Positions 1 to 5,357 of a stretch of 5,505 nt of DNA are shown piece by piece. The position numbers were made by a program, and so were the translations under genes. The stretch is from the NCBI GenBank assembly GCA_902494815.1, contig CABUVB010000127.1, forward strand, positions 1 to 5,505, given 5' to 3'. The notes below the pieces were generated by a model. That model ran no database searches. It was given only the letters and a program-made list of their open reading frames with translations, and was not told the DNA's origin. The first letter of the stretch is position 1; the number at the start of each line of letters is the position of its first letter. This DNA is from an uncultured Collinsella sp. Its GTDB lineage: Bacteria; Actinomycetota; Coriobacteriia; Coriobacteriales; Coriobacteriaceae.

Positions 1-938
1 ATCGCCGGCAAAATGAGCAGGCCCGCAATAAGTGCGGTCATGCCGTATGCGCCCTCAAAATAGAGCGGCAACAAAACGCTCATCGAGAACGTCGTCATCA
101 TCGACACCACCACAAGCAAGCACGCAGGCCAAAAACGAACGCTCGCCATGGGACGCACGTTAAGCACCGGATGCTCGAGCTTGAGCTGGCGGGCCGCAAA
201 CAGGCCGAGCAGCACAACGGCAGCGAAAAGCGCCACGACACCGGCAATCAGATTGGTCGAGAACTCACCCACGGAATACACAAACGCCGTAATGCCGGCA
301 GCGAGCAAAACAACCGACAGAATGTCAAGCGTGGTGTTCGAGCGCTCTCCGACATTCTGAACAAGCTTTACGCCCGCCGCAGCGACCACAACGCCGCCCA
401 CCAGCGGCACTACGAATACCGCCCTCCAGCCAAACAACGTGCACATAAGACCGCTGATCACGGGTCCAAACGCCGGCCCTAGCGTAATGCAGGCACCGCC
501 CAGACTCAGATACAGACCAAGCTTCTCGCGCGGGGCGCAAGACAGCACCACGTTCATCATGAGCGGAAACAAGATGCCCGATCCCGCAGCCTGCAAAATA
601 CGGCTTGGCAGCAAAACGCTAAACGACGGAGCGATCAGACACAGGACTTCGCCGGCGACCATACATCCGCATGCGAAAAACAACAGCTTGCGCGTCGAGA
701 AACGGCCGGACAGGAAGGCCATGATGGCCGTAAAGATCGACGTCACAATCATGTAGCCCGAGACGAGCCACTGCGCCGTGGTGGCACTCACCGAAAAGGC
801 CGCCATAATGTCGTGCAACGCCACGTTAATGATGTTCTCGTTAAACGCGGCAACAAAGGCCGCAATATACATAACGACGAGAAGCGCCGCAGTGGCCGAT
901 GGCGTTACTTGAACTTGTTGCTGAGATTTGCTCCCCAT
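1..938 (-). CDS. MFS transporter, DHA2 (EmrB/QacA-like) family, N-terminal part only
   Basis: This is a membrane exporter expected to use the proton gradient to move drugs or small solutes out of the cell; the substrate cannot be told from sequence. The 312 visible residues run off the left edge; DHA2 proteins are usually about 450-500 residues with 14 membrane segments. Visible signatures are FNENIINVAL (residues 32-41) at the end of the first membrane helix, TAQWLVSGYM (54-63), a motif-A-like loop SGRFSTRK (77-84), motif B R113 with Q116, and the exporter motif C GPAFGP (154-159) followed by GWRAVF. The rest alternates hydrophobic helices with short loops. In the first-helix signature the usual Asp is Asn33, with Glu34 beside it. 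The ATG at 938 is chosen because AGGAAGG lies just upstream (945-951, minus strand) and because the first helix begins about 17 residues in. The gene is divergent from the deformylase-like gene. Family assignment is firm; specificity is unknown. Confidence 0.88.
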   Translation of the reverse strand, partial: MGSKSQQQVQVTPSATAALLVVMYIAAFVAAFNENIINVALHDIMAAFSVSATTAQWLVSGYMIVTSIFTAIMAFLSGRFSTRKLLFFACGCMVAGEVLCLIAPSFSVLLPSRILQAAGSGILFPLMMNVVLSCAPREKLGLYLSLGGACITLGPAFGPVISGLMCTLFGWRAVFVVPLVGGVVVAAAGVKLVQNVGERSNTTLDILSVVLLAAGITAFVYSVGEFSTNLIAGVVALFAAVVLLGLFAARQLKLEHPVLNVRPMASVRFWPACLLVVVSMMTTFSMSVLLPLYFEGAYGMTALIAGLLILPA

Positions 939-1099
939 GCATTTCCTTCCTCTTGGAACGACAGTTGCATCGCCCCAGAGGAACAGTCCAGGGCGAAAAA
1001 TGAGCCCTAGACTTACGCCAAACGCCGTACACGACGAATCTGGCAACATGGTCCAACGTCGAAAGATTGTAACGCGGACGCACAGCTTTCCTTCCGCGC

Positions 1100-1105
1100 T
1101 ATTAT
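1100..1105 (+). promoter_or_regulatory. Likely -10 element for the deformylase-family gene
   Basis: TATTAT at 1100-1105 matches a sigma-70-type -10 in an AT-rich patch (ATTATTAAAA) inside an otherwise GC-rich 205-base intergenic region (939-1143). Transcription would begin about 30 bases before the ATG at 1144. No convincing -35 is seen at the expected spacing. The rest of this intergenic region holds only a weak 5-bp hairpin (AGGGC 990-994 with GCCCT 1004-1008). I could not identify a clear promoter for the divergent MFS gene. Confidence 0.4.
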
Positions 1106-1143
1106 TAAAAGTCCACGAAAGCATAAGACATGAGGAGCCCGCC

Positions 1144-1554
1144 ATGATTAAGCCCATCATGAAATCCGAGTTCTTTTTGCGCCTGCCTTCCGAAGACGCG
1201 GGACCCGACGATGCCGCGACCGGGCAGGACCTCCTGGATACACTCCACGAGCATGAGCACGAGTGCGTGGGCCTCGCCGCCAACATGATTGGCGTGCGCA
1301 AACGCATCATCTGCGTAAAGGACGGCAACAGGACACTCCTGATGTACAACCCTCAAATTCTTGAGCAGGTCAATGCCTATCAGACGAGCGAAGGATGTCT
1401 CTCGCTGATCGGCGAGCGTCCCTGTACCCGCTATCGCCGCATTAAGGTGGAGTATTTGGACGAGAACTTCGTCCACCGCATCAAAAACTTCTCGGGCTAC
1501 ACCGCCGAGATCATCCAGCACGAAATCGACCACTGCAACGGGATTGTTATTTAG
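1144..1554 (+). CDS. def: Peptide deformylase family protein, compact variant
   Basis: Peptide deformylase removes the formyl group from the initiator methionine of new proteins in the cytoplasm, using a metal held by Cys-His-His. All metal-site elements are present: EGCLS at residues 83-87 (Cys85) and HEIDH at 126-130 (His126, catalytic Glu127, His130). Motif 1 reads GLAANMIG (43-50), so the conserved Gln of the canonical GLAAxQ, which helps stabilise the transition state, is Met48. The protein is 136 residues, shorter than typical bacterial enzymes (about 150-190), and ends only six residues after HEIDH, so it lacks the usual C-terminal helix. As I recall, similar short GxAANMIG proteins occur in Firmicutes as extra copies, so the change may define a subfamily rather than a broken gene. 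The start is ATG 1144 with GAGGAG at 1132-1137; the reading frame is open further upstream, but those starts have no ribosome binding site. Fold is near certain; deformylase activity on normal substrates is less so. Confidence 0.87.
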   Translation: MIKPIMKSEFFLRLPSEDAGPDDAATGQDLLDTLHEHEHECVGLAANMIGVRKRIICVKDGNRTLLMYNPQILEQVNAYQTSEGCLSLIGERPCTRYRRIKVEYLDENFVHRIKNFSGYTAEIIQHEIDHCNGIVI

Positions 1555-1570
1555 TTCCGCCGATTCAAGA

Positions 1571-1604
1571 AAGCTCCCTGCAGCAAAACAACTGCAGGGA
1601 GCTT
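1571..1604. terminator. Bidirectional intrinsic terminator between convergent genes
   Basis: AAGCTCCCTGCAG (1571-1583) pairs perfectly with CTGCAGGGAGCTT (1592-1604) around an 8-base loop, CAAAACAA. The 13-bp GC-rich stem is followed by TTTTC on the plus strand and TTTCTTG on the minus strand. It lies 17 bases after the deformylase stop and 24 bases after the aminotransferase stop on the other strand, so it can end both convergent transcripts. Confidence 0.9.
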
Positions 1605-1628
1605 TTCATAGTGCGGAGTTTCTATCCC

Positions 1629-3149
1629 CTACGACTGGCGGTAATGATCGAAGAATTCGGCGAGGTCTTCGAGCGACTCTTTGAGCACTTCCATGCGCGG
1701 CAGATACACGATGCGGAAGTGGTCGGGCTCGGCCCAGTTAAAGCCGCCGCCGCGCGTGATCAGGATTTTCTTCTCGTGCAGCAGGTCGAGGGCAAACTGC
1801 TCGTCATCGGTGATGTTGAACTTCTTAACATCCATCTTGGGGAAGATATAGAACGCCGCGCGCGGCTTGACCACCGAGATGCCGTCGATCTTGTTGAGCG
1901 CCTCATACACAAAGTTGCGCTGCTCGTAGACACGACCGCCGGGACGGATGTAGTCGTTGACGGACTGATGTCCACCGAGTGCCGTCTGAACGATCGACTG
2001 AGCCGGCACGTTGGAACACAGGCGCATGTTAGAGAGCATGTTGACGCCCATGATGAAATCGCTCATACAGCGCTGGTTGCCCGAAAGCACCATCCAGCCA
2101 ATACGATAGCCCGCGATCATGTGCGACTTGGAAAGGCCGCTAAAGGTGACGCAGGGCAGATCGGGAGCGAGCGAGGCAATCGAGACGTGCTCGTAGCCGT
2201 CCATGCACAGACGGTCGTAGATCTCATCGGCAAAGATCATGAGCTGGTGCCTGCGCGCAACCTCAACGATGCCCTCGAGCACCTCGCGCGGGTAGACCGA
2301 GCCCGTGGGGTTGTTGGGGTTAATGATGACGAGGGCCTTGGTCGCGCTCGTGATCTTGGACTCCATATCCTCCAGGTCGGGATACCAATCCGCCTGCTCA
2401 TCGCACAGATAGTGCACGGGATGACCGCCGGCAAGGGTCGCGCACGCCGTCCAGAGCGGATAGTCGGGGCTGGGGATCAGAATCTCGTCGCCATTGTCGA
2501 GCAGCGCGTTCATCGAAAGCTGAATGAGCTCGGACACTCCGTTGCCCGTGTAGATATGCTCCATCTGAACATTGGGCAGGCCTTTGATCTGCGAATACTG
2601 CATGATCGCCTTGCGCGCAGAGAACAGGCCGCGCGAGTTGGAATAGCCTTCGCAGTCGGGCAGCTGCTGACGCATATCCTTAATGACCTCATCGGGCGTG
2701 CGGAAACCGAAGGGTGCCGGATTGCCGATATTGAGCTTGAGGATGCGCTCGCCTTCGTCCTCCATACGGGCGGCCTCGTCGACGACGGGACCGCGCACAT
2801 CATACAGGACGTTATCAAGCTTGGTGGATTTAGAAAAAGTACGCATGGTGGCACTCCTTGGAATTTGAGCTGAGGGATGGGGTTCGGGCTTGGAAACGTT
2901 ACGGGGCGATGATGCCTCGCCTTGATCGGCGTCACCGGCAAGCAGCCAGGTAACATCGACCTCCAAAATGCGGGCGAGCAGCTCTGCCACATCGCGCCGC
3001 GGAATCGTCTTGCCGCTCACATATTGGCTCATCTGACTCTTGCCGAGTTTTTTGCCGAGCATCTCCGATGCGCGGATTACGTCCGACTGGCGAACGTCGC
3101 GATCGGACATAGTCTGTCGCAGGCGATCGCAAAACGTCTCTTGGGCCAC
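1629..3149 (-). CDS. alaA: XRE helix-turn-helix fused to AlaA-type alanine aminotransferase
   Basis: The 506-residue product has two parts. Residues about 5-72 form an XRE/Cro-like DNA-binding domain (probable recognition helix around KSQMSQYVSGK, 37-47; ending VDVTWLLAG). A polar, proline-rich linker follows (about 73-101). From Met102 on, 405 residues match E. coli AlaA, a PLP enzyme that moves the amino group between glutamate and pyruvate to make alanine. Visible landmarks are KLNIGNPAPFGF (138-149), TGNGVSELI (201-209), SPDYPLWTA (227-235), NPNNPTG (277-283), ADEIYD (307-312; Asp308 to the pyridine nitrogen), SGLSK (337-341; Lys341 forms the PLP Schiff base), RLCSNVPAQ (376-384) and FRIVYLP (478-484; Arg479 for the substrate carboxylate). 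All catalytic residues are intact. The start is GTG 3149, with AGGAGG at 3155-3160 five bases upstream; an in-frame ATG at 3200 lies inside the operator repeats and lacks a ribosome binding site. The gene is probably monocistronic and self-regulated (inference). Exact substrate could be another small amino acid. Confidence 0.9.
   Translation of the reverse strand: MAQETFCDRLRQTMSDRDVRQSDVIRASEMLGKKLGKSQMSQYVSGKTIPRRDVAELLARILEVDVTWLLAGDADQGEASSPRNVSKPEPHPSAQIPRSATMRTFSKSTKLDNVLYDVRGPVVDEAARMEDEGERILKLNIGNPAPFGFRTPDEVIKDMRQQLPDCEGYSNSRGLFSARKAIMQYSQIKGLPNVQMEHIYTGNGVSELIQLSMNALLDNGDEILIPSPDYPLWTACATLAGGHPVHYLCDEQADWYPDLEDMESKITSATKALVIINPNNPTGSVYPREVLEGIVEVARRHQLMIFADEIYDRLCMDGYEHVSIASLAPDLPCVTFSGLSKSHMIAGYRIGWMVLSGNQRCMSDFIMGVNMLSNMRLCSNVPAQSIVQTALGGHQSVNDYIRPGGRVYEQRNFVYEALNKIDGISVVKPRAAFYIFPKMDVKKFNITDDEQFALDLLHEKKILITRGGGFNWAEPDHFRIVYLPRMEVLKESLEDLAEFFDHYRQS
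2844..2859 (-). promoter_or_regulatory. Internal ribosome binding site and ATG for a free aminotransferase
   Basis: Inside the fusion gene, AAGGAG (2854-2859) lies seven bases before an in-frame ATG (2844-2846, Met102). Initiation here would give a 405-residue protein starting exactly where E. coli AlaA starts and equal to it in length. The sequence shows a well-formed site; its use is inference. It could instead be a relic of the ancestral aminotransferase gene before fusion, or of a misplaced start. Confidence 0.5.
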
Positions 3150-3170
3150 TAGAACCTCCTTGCTGGCAAA

Positions 3171-3252
3171 GTTCAATTTACAGAACACGAATTGAACCAA
3201 GGTTCAATTTAGCAAGCAGTATAGCGCCGTACCTCATTCGAAAGTTCAATTT
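3171..3252. promoter_or_regulatory. Operator cluster of four GTTCAATT half-sites upstream of the XRE-AlaA gene
   Basis: GTTCAATT occurs at 3171-3178, 3202-3209 and 3244-3251, and inverted (AATTGAAC) at 3190-3197. The middle two make a perfect dyad, AATTGAACC-AA-GGTTCAATT (3190-3209). The forward copies start 31 and 42 bases apart, close to three and four helical turns, so they would lie on one face of DNA. The dyad sits at the predicted transcription start, the outer copy lies in the -35 region, and the innermost lies just upstream of the ribosome binding site. The likely binder is the HTH domain of the gene directly downstream, acting as an autorepressor (inference). No copy of the half-site was noticed elsewhere in the window. 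Confidence 0.75.
3218..3223 (-). promoter_or_regulatory. -10 element of the XRE-AlaA gene promoter
   Basis: On the minus strand TATACT (3218-3223) is a good -10, placing the transcription start near 3211, right at the edge of the central operator dyad. The -35 is imperfect: AACTTT at 3241-3246 gives 17-base spacing, while TTGAAC at 3244-3249, part of a half-site, gives 20. Bound repressor would cover both the -35 and the start site. Confidence 0.55.
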
Positions 3253-3311
3253 CATAAGAAAACGTACCGAACTCCGAGATTTGCCCAAAGCGGACAATGA
3301 CGTGTACACGT

Positions 3312-4169
3312 TTAGAGGTATTCAAGGAATCGAGCGGCGGCGAGCGAAACGTCGGCGGTGCGGTATATGGCGTTGATCTGCCGATGAGGACGTCCCTCGA
3401 GCGGGCGCACGGCAACATCGAACTGGCAGCGGCGCAAGATGAGCGCGGGAAGAATGCTCACGCCCAGGCCGTCCTCGACCATGGCCATAATCGCATAGTC
3501 ATCCCAGGTCGACAGCTTGGAGCGCACCGTCAGCCCCGCCCGACGGAACAGCGGCGTAATCTCGTCGTCGCTACCGCGTTCCAGCAGAATAAACTGCTCG
3601 TTGGCCAAATCGGCAAGGGAAACGGCCTCCGCGGTGGCAAGCGAGGAGTCCGCTGGCACCACGGCCATCAGCTCGTCTTGCACCAACGGCCGCGACGCCA
3701 TGCCGGCGCCGCGTGGCTCGCGCGGAATAAAGCCCAGGTCGCAGCGGCCTTCCGCCACCCATTGCTCAATCTCGGAGTAATCACCCATCAGCAGCTCGTA
3801 ATCGACATCCGGGTGATCGGCGCGAAACCGCGCGATCACCGGCGGCAGCACGTGGGTCGCCACGCTCGAAAACGTACCGATGCAGATTATGCCGCGCATG
3901 AGCCCTCGCATCTCGTCCACGCGTCGCTGCAGGCGGCCAAACTCTTCGCATAACGCCTCGACTGCCGGCATGACCTGCCGCCCGTCGGCAGAAAGCACCA
4001 CGCCCTCGCGGCTGCGATCAAGCACTTTAAAACCCCAGTCTGCCTCAAGGTCGCCCACCATGCGGCTCACACCCGACTGCGAATAGCTCAGCCGCTCTGC
4101 GGCACGCGTAAAGCTGCCCGCACGCACCGTCTCAAGCAGCACTTGCATCTTTTGGATATTGGTCTCCAC
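3312..4169 (-). CDS. LysR-family transcriptional regulator
   Basis: This is a 285-residue cytoplasmic DNA-binding regulator that should respond to a small ligand and control the divergent transporter and itself. The N-terminal winged HTH is typical: ETVRAGSFTRAAERLSYSQS (residues 13-32) followed by GVSRMVGDLE, then a short-wing region with LDRSREGVVLSADGR (50-64). A linker helix follows, then a periplasmic-binding-protein-like effector domain from about residue 92 (GIICIGTFSSVATHVLPPVI; CDLGFIPRE at 143-151; VEDGLGVSILPALI at 231-244). The start is taken as GTG 4169 because AGGTGGAGG (4176-4184) lies six bases upstream; ATG 4190 is in frame but has no ribosome binding site. Length is slightly below the usual 300, with no sign of damage. 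The XRE-AlaA gene lies 162 bases downstream on the same strand with its own promoter, so co-transcription is possible but not required. Ligand unknown. Confidence 0.92.
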   Translation of the reverse strand: METNIQKMQVLLETVRAGSFTRAAERLSYSQSGVSRMVGDLEADWGFKVLDRSREGVVLSADGRQVMPAVEALCEEFGRLQRRVDEMRGLMRGIICIGTFSSVATHVLPPVIARFRADHPDVDYELLMGDYSEIEQWVAEGRCDLGFIPREPRGAGMASRPLVQDELMAVVPADSSLATAEAVSLADLANEQFILLERGSDDEITPLFRRAGLTVRSKLSTWDDYAIMAMVEDGLGVSILPALILRRCQFDVAVRPLEGRPHRQINAIYRTADVSLAAARFLEYL

Positions 4170-4195
4170 GGCACGCCTCCACCTTTGCATGAGTT

Positions 4196-4213
4196 TTTGT
4201 CATGTTTGTCATG
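4196..4213. repeat. Tandem 9-base repeat TTTGTCATG x2 in the lysR leader
   Basis: TTTGTCATG at 4196-4204 is repeated exactly and without gap at 4205-4213. It lies in the untranslated leader expected for the LysR gene, just downstream of its -10. The flanks also give a 7-bp inverted repeat, TGCATGA (4186-4192) and TCATGCA (4209-4215). It could be a second regulator contact site or chance. Confidence 0.4.
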
Positions 4214-4214
4214 C

Positions 4215-4220
4215 ATTATA
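4215..4220 (-). promoter_or_regulatory. -10 element of the LysR gene promoter
   Basis: Minus-strand TATAAT is a perfect -10 consensus, giving a start near 4208 and a leader of about 40 bases before GTG 4169. The -35 region (CTGGCT at 4237-4242, spacer 16) is poor and abuts the LysR dyad at 4242-4258, which fits autoregulation. I could not settle a promoter for the divergent EamA gene; TATATT at 4217-4222 overlaps this element on the plus strand, but no -35 fits it at normal spacing. Confidence 0.6.
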
Positions 4221-4241
4221 TTCGCTTTTCTTCTAAAGCCA

Positions 4242-4258
4242 GTTCACCCATAGTGAAC
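4242..4258. promoter_or_regulatory. LysR-type operator dyad (T-N11-A)
   Basis: GTTCAC (4242-4247) and GTGAAC (4253-4258) form a perfect inverted repeat with a 5-base centre, CCATA. The inner TCAC-N5-GTGA gives the T-N11-A form (T4244, A4256) typical of LysR-family sites. It lies in the divergent intergenic region, 29 bases before the EamA start and about 35-50 bases upstream of the predicted LysR transcript start, the usual position for a LysR recognition site. Confidence 0.65.
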
Positions 4259-4287
4259 ATGCTCGGATATAGAAGGGACGGAAGCGC

Positions 4288-5199
4288 ATGAACAACGGAC
4301 TGTTTACGTACTTAGCAGCATTGCTATTGTTTGGCTCCAACGGCATCATCGCCGCCGCCATCGCGCTGCCGAGCTCGGATATCGTGCTACTACGCACGTT
4401 TTTGGGCGCACTCTCGCTTGTCACCATTCTCGCCATCACCCAACGCCATAAGTTGCAGGCGCCATCTCGCCCCCGCGAAGCCGCAGCCCTCCTCCTCTCG
4501 GGAGCTGCGCTGGGCGCCAGCTGGATTTTTCTGTTCCGCGCCTACCAGACGATCGGCGTCGGCGTATCCTCGCTGCTGTACTACTGCGGCCCCATCATTG
4601 TCATGGCACTCTCCCCGCTCATCTTTGGCGAAAAGCTGACCGGCGGCAAAATCGCCGGCTTTATCGCCGTTGCTTGCGGTGCTTTTCTCATTGCAGCGCA
4701 AGGTCTAGGCGGCAATATGCCCATTGCAGGTATCGCCTGCGGCATCGCCTCGGCATTTTGCTATGCGCTGATGGTCATCGCTAGCAAGGGCGCGCCACAC
4801 ATCGAAGGCCTCGAGAACTCCACGCTCCAGGTGAGTGCCGCCTTTGTGACCGCGCTGGTCCTCACGCTCATCACGCAGGGTGCACCCTCATTCCTGTCCG
4901 CCGGCGTCGCCGCAGGCATCGATTGGCGCGCCGTCGTCATGCTCGGCGTCGTCAACACCGGCATTGGTTGCCTGCTCTACTTTAGCGCCGTCGCCAAACT
5001 GCCTGTGCAGACCGTCGCCGTTGTCGGCTACCTCGAGCCGCTTTCGGCGGTCGTGTTCTCCGCCGTCCTTTTGGGCGAAGCCATAACACCGGTCCGTCTG
5101 ATGGGTGCCGCGCTTATCATCGGCGGCGCGATTTTTTGCGAACTCGCCGGCAAACGCGCAAGCGCCAAGGCTGGCATAGCCCAGACAGCACGTGCTTAA
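4288..5199 (+). CDS. EamA/DMT-superfamily transporter, 10 membrane segments
   Basis: This 303-residue inner-membrane carrier belongs to the drug/metabolite transporter superfamily, whose members mostly export amino acids, metabolites or toxic compounds; the substrate here is unknown. It has the duplicated EamA architecture: repeat 1 about residues 5-136 and repeat 2 about 146-286, each five helices. The end of each repeat carries the hallmark: GEKLTGGKIAGFIAVACGAF (114-133), and YLEPLSAVVFSAVLLGE (248-264) followed by a GGAIF helix (279-283). Pro102 in YYCGPIIVMALSPLIFGEK and Pro251 in YLEPLS are the usual conserved prolines. A short Ala/Lys-rich cytoplasmic tail ends the protein. Length is normal for the family. 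The start at ATG 4288 is preceded by AAGGGA (4273-4278) and GGAAG (4280-4284). It is divergent from the LysR gene with a dyad operator between, so it is the likely target of that regulator. Confidence 0.92.
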   Translation: MNNGLFTYLAALLLFGSNGIIAAAIALPSSDIVLLRTFLGALSLVTILAITQRHKLQAPSRPREAAALLLSGAALGASWIFLFRAYQTIGVGVSSLLYYCGPIIVMALSPLIFGEKLTGGKIAGFIAVACGAFLIAAQGLGGNMPIAGIACGIASAFCYALMVIASKGAPHIEGLENSTLQVSAAFVTALVLTLITQGAPSFLSAGVAAGIDWRAVVMLGVVNTGIGCLLYFSAVAKLPVQTVAVVGYLEPLSAVVFSAVLLGEAITPVRLMGAALIIGGAIFCELAGKRASAKAGIAQTARA

Positions 5200-5233
5200 A
5201 AGCCCCTGTTTTGAAATGCTACCTACGTACATA

Positions 5234-5257
5234 AATAATCCCCAGCTGGGGATTATT
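5234..5257. terminator. Perfect 24-base palindrome after the EamA gene; terminator or operator
   Basis: AATAATCCCC, AGCT, GGGGATTATT is self-complementary over its whole 24 bases, giving a 10-bp stem with a 4-base loop as RNA. It begins 34 bases after the EamA stop. The following bases on the plus strand are GTCTAAAA rather than a T run, so it is a poor intrinsic terminator in that direction; the stem itself ends in ATTATT. Because the DNA dyad is perfect it could equally be a binding site for a dimeric regulator of the kup gene, whose start is 100 bases on. Confidence 0.5.
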
Positions 5258-5295
5258 GTCTAAAATAACCTGATGTGCCAAACTGCTCTTGTATG

Positions 5296-5301
5296 TATAA
5301 A
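5296..5301 (+). promoter_or_regulatory. Possible -10 element for kup
   Basis: TATAAA, with TG immediately before it, resembles a -10 element 56 bases before the kup start. Transcription would begin near 5308 and the leader would contain both small hairpins at 5318-5345. No good -35 is seen at 16-18 bases upstream. Confidence 0.35.
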
Positions 5302-5317
5302 GACGGCATAAAGATTA

Positions 5318-5345
5318 TCTGTCCTAGACAGACAACCGGATGTCT
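5318..5345 (+). promoter_or_regulatory. Two overlapping, mutually exclusive hairpins before the kup ribosome binding site
   Basis: TCTGTC (5318-5323) pairs with GACAGA (5327-5332) across a 3-base gap. AGACA (5330-5334) pairs with TGTCT (5341-5345) across ACCGGA. The bases AGA at 5330-5332 are needed for both, so only one can form at a time. The second ends directly at the AAGGGAG ribosome binding site (5346-5352) and could affect initiation. As DNA, the first is also a dyad that a repressor could bind. Function is inferred; stems are short. Confidence 0.35.
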
Positions 5346-5357
5346 AAGGGAGTCCAC

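Noticed and set aside
990..1008. AGGGC...GCCCT hairpin between the MFS and deformylase genes.
   Set aside because: It has only 5 bp with a 9-base loop, no T-run, and lies in a divergent region where no terminator is expected.
928..1143. A 72-codon N-terminal extension of the deformylase frame.
   Set aside because: Deformylase homology begins at the MIKPIM start, which has GAGGAG at proper spacing. The extension overlaps the MFS start region and is not protein-like.
1611..2873. A 420-codon open frame on the plus strand.
   Set aside because: It is antisense to the aminotransferase domain, whose minus-strand frame has clear AlaA motifs throughout. The plus frame has no recognisable family motif, and it is open because of the GC-biased codon use of the real gene.
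3150..3200. ATG at 3200 as the start of the XRE-AlaA protein.
   Set aside because: It falls inside the operator dyad without a ribosome binding site, whereas GTG 3149 has AGGAGG five bases upstream and begins the HTH domain at the normal place.
3300..3311. 12-base palindrome ACGTGTACACGT directly after the LysR stop.
   Set aside because: With no loop and no T-tract it is not a credible terminator, and a single 12-base dyad with no related copies is weak evidence for an operator.
3297..3953. A 218-codon open frame on the plus strand.
   Set aside because: It is the shadow of the LysR gene on the other strand, with no ribosome binding site and no family signature.
5200..5357. c-di-AMP (ydaO-type) riboswitch before kup.
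   Set aside because: Kup genes are often controlled by this riboswitch, but I could not find its conserved core motifs in these 158 bases, and the hairpins present are too small.
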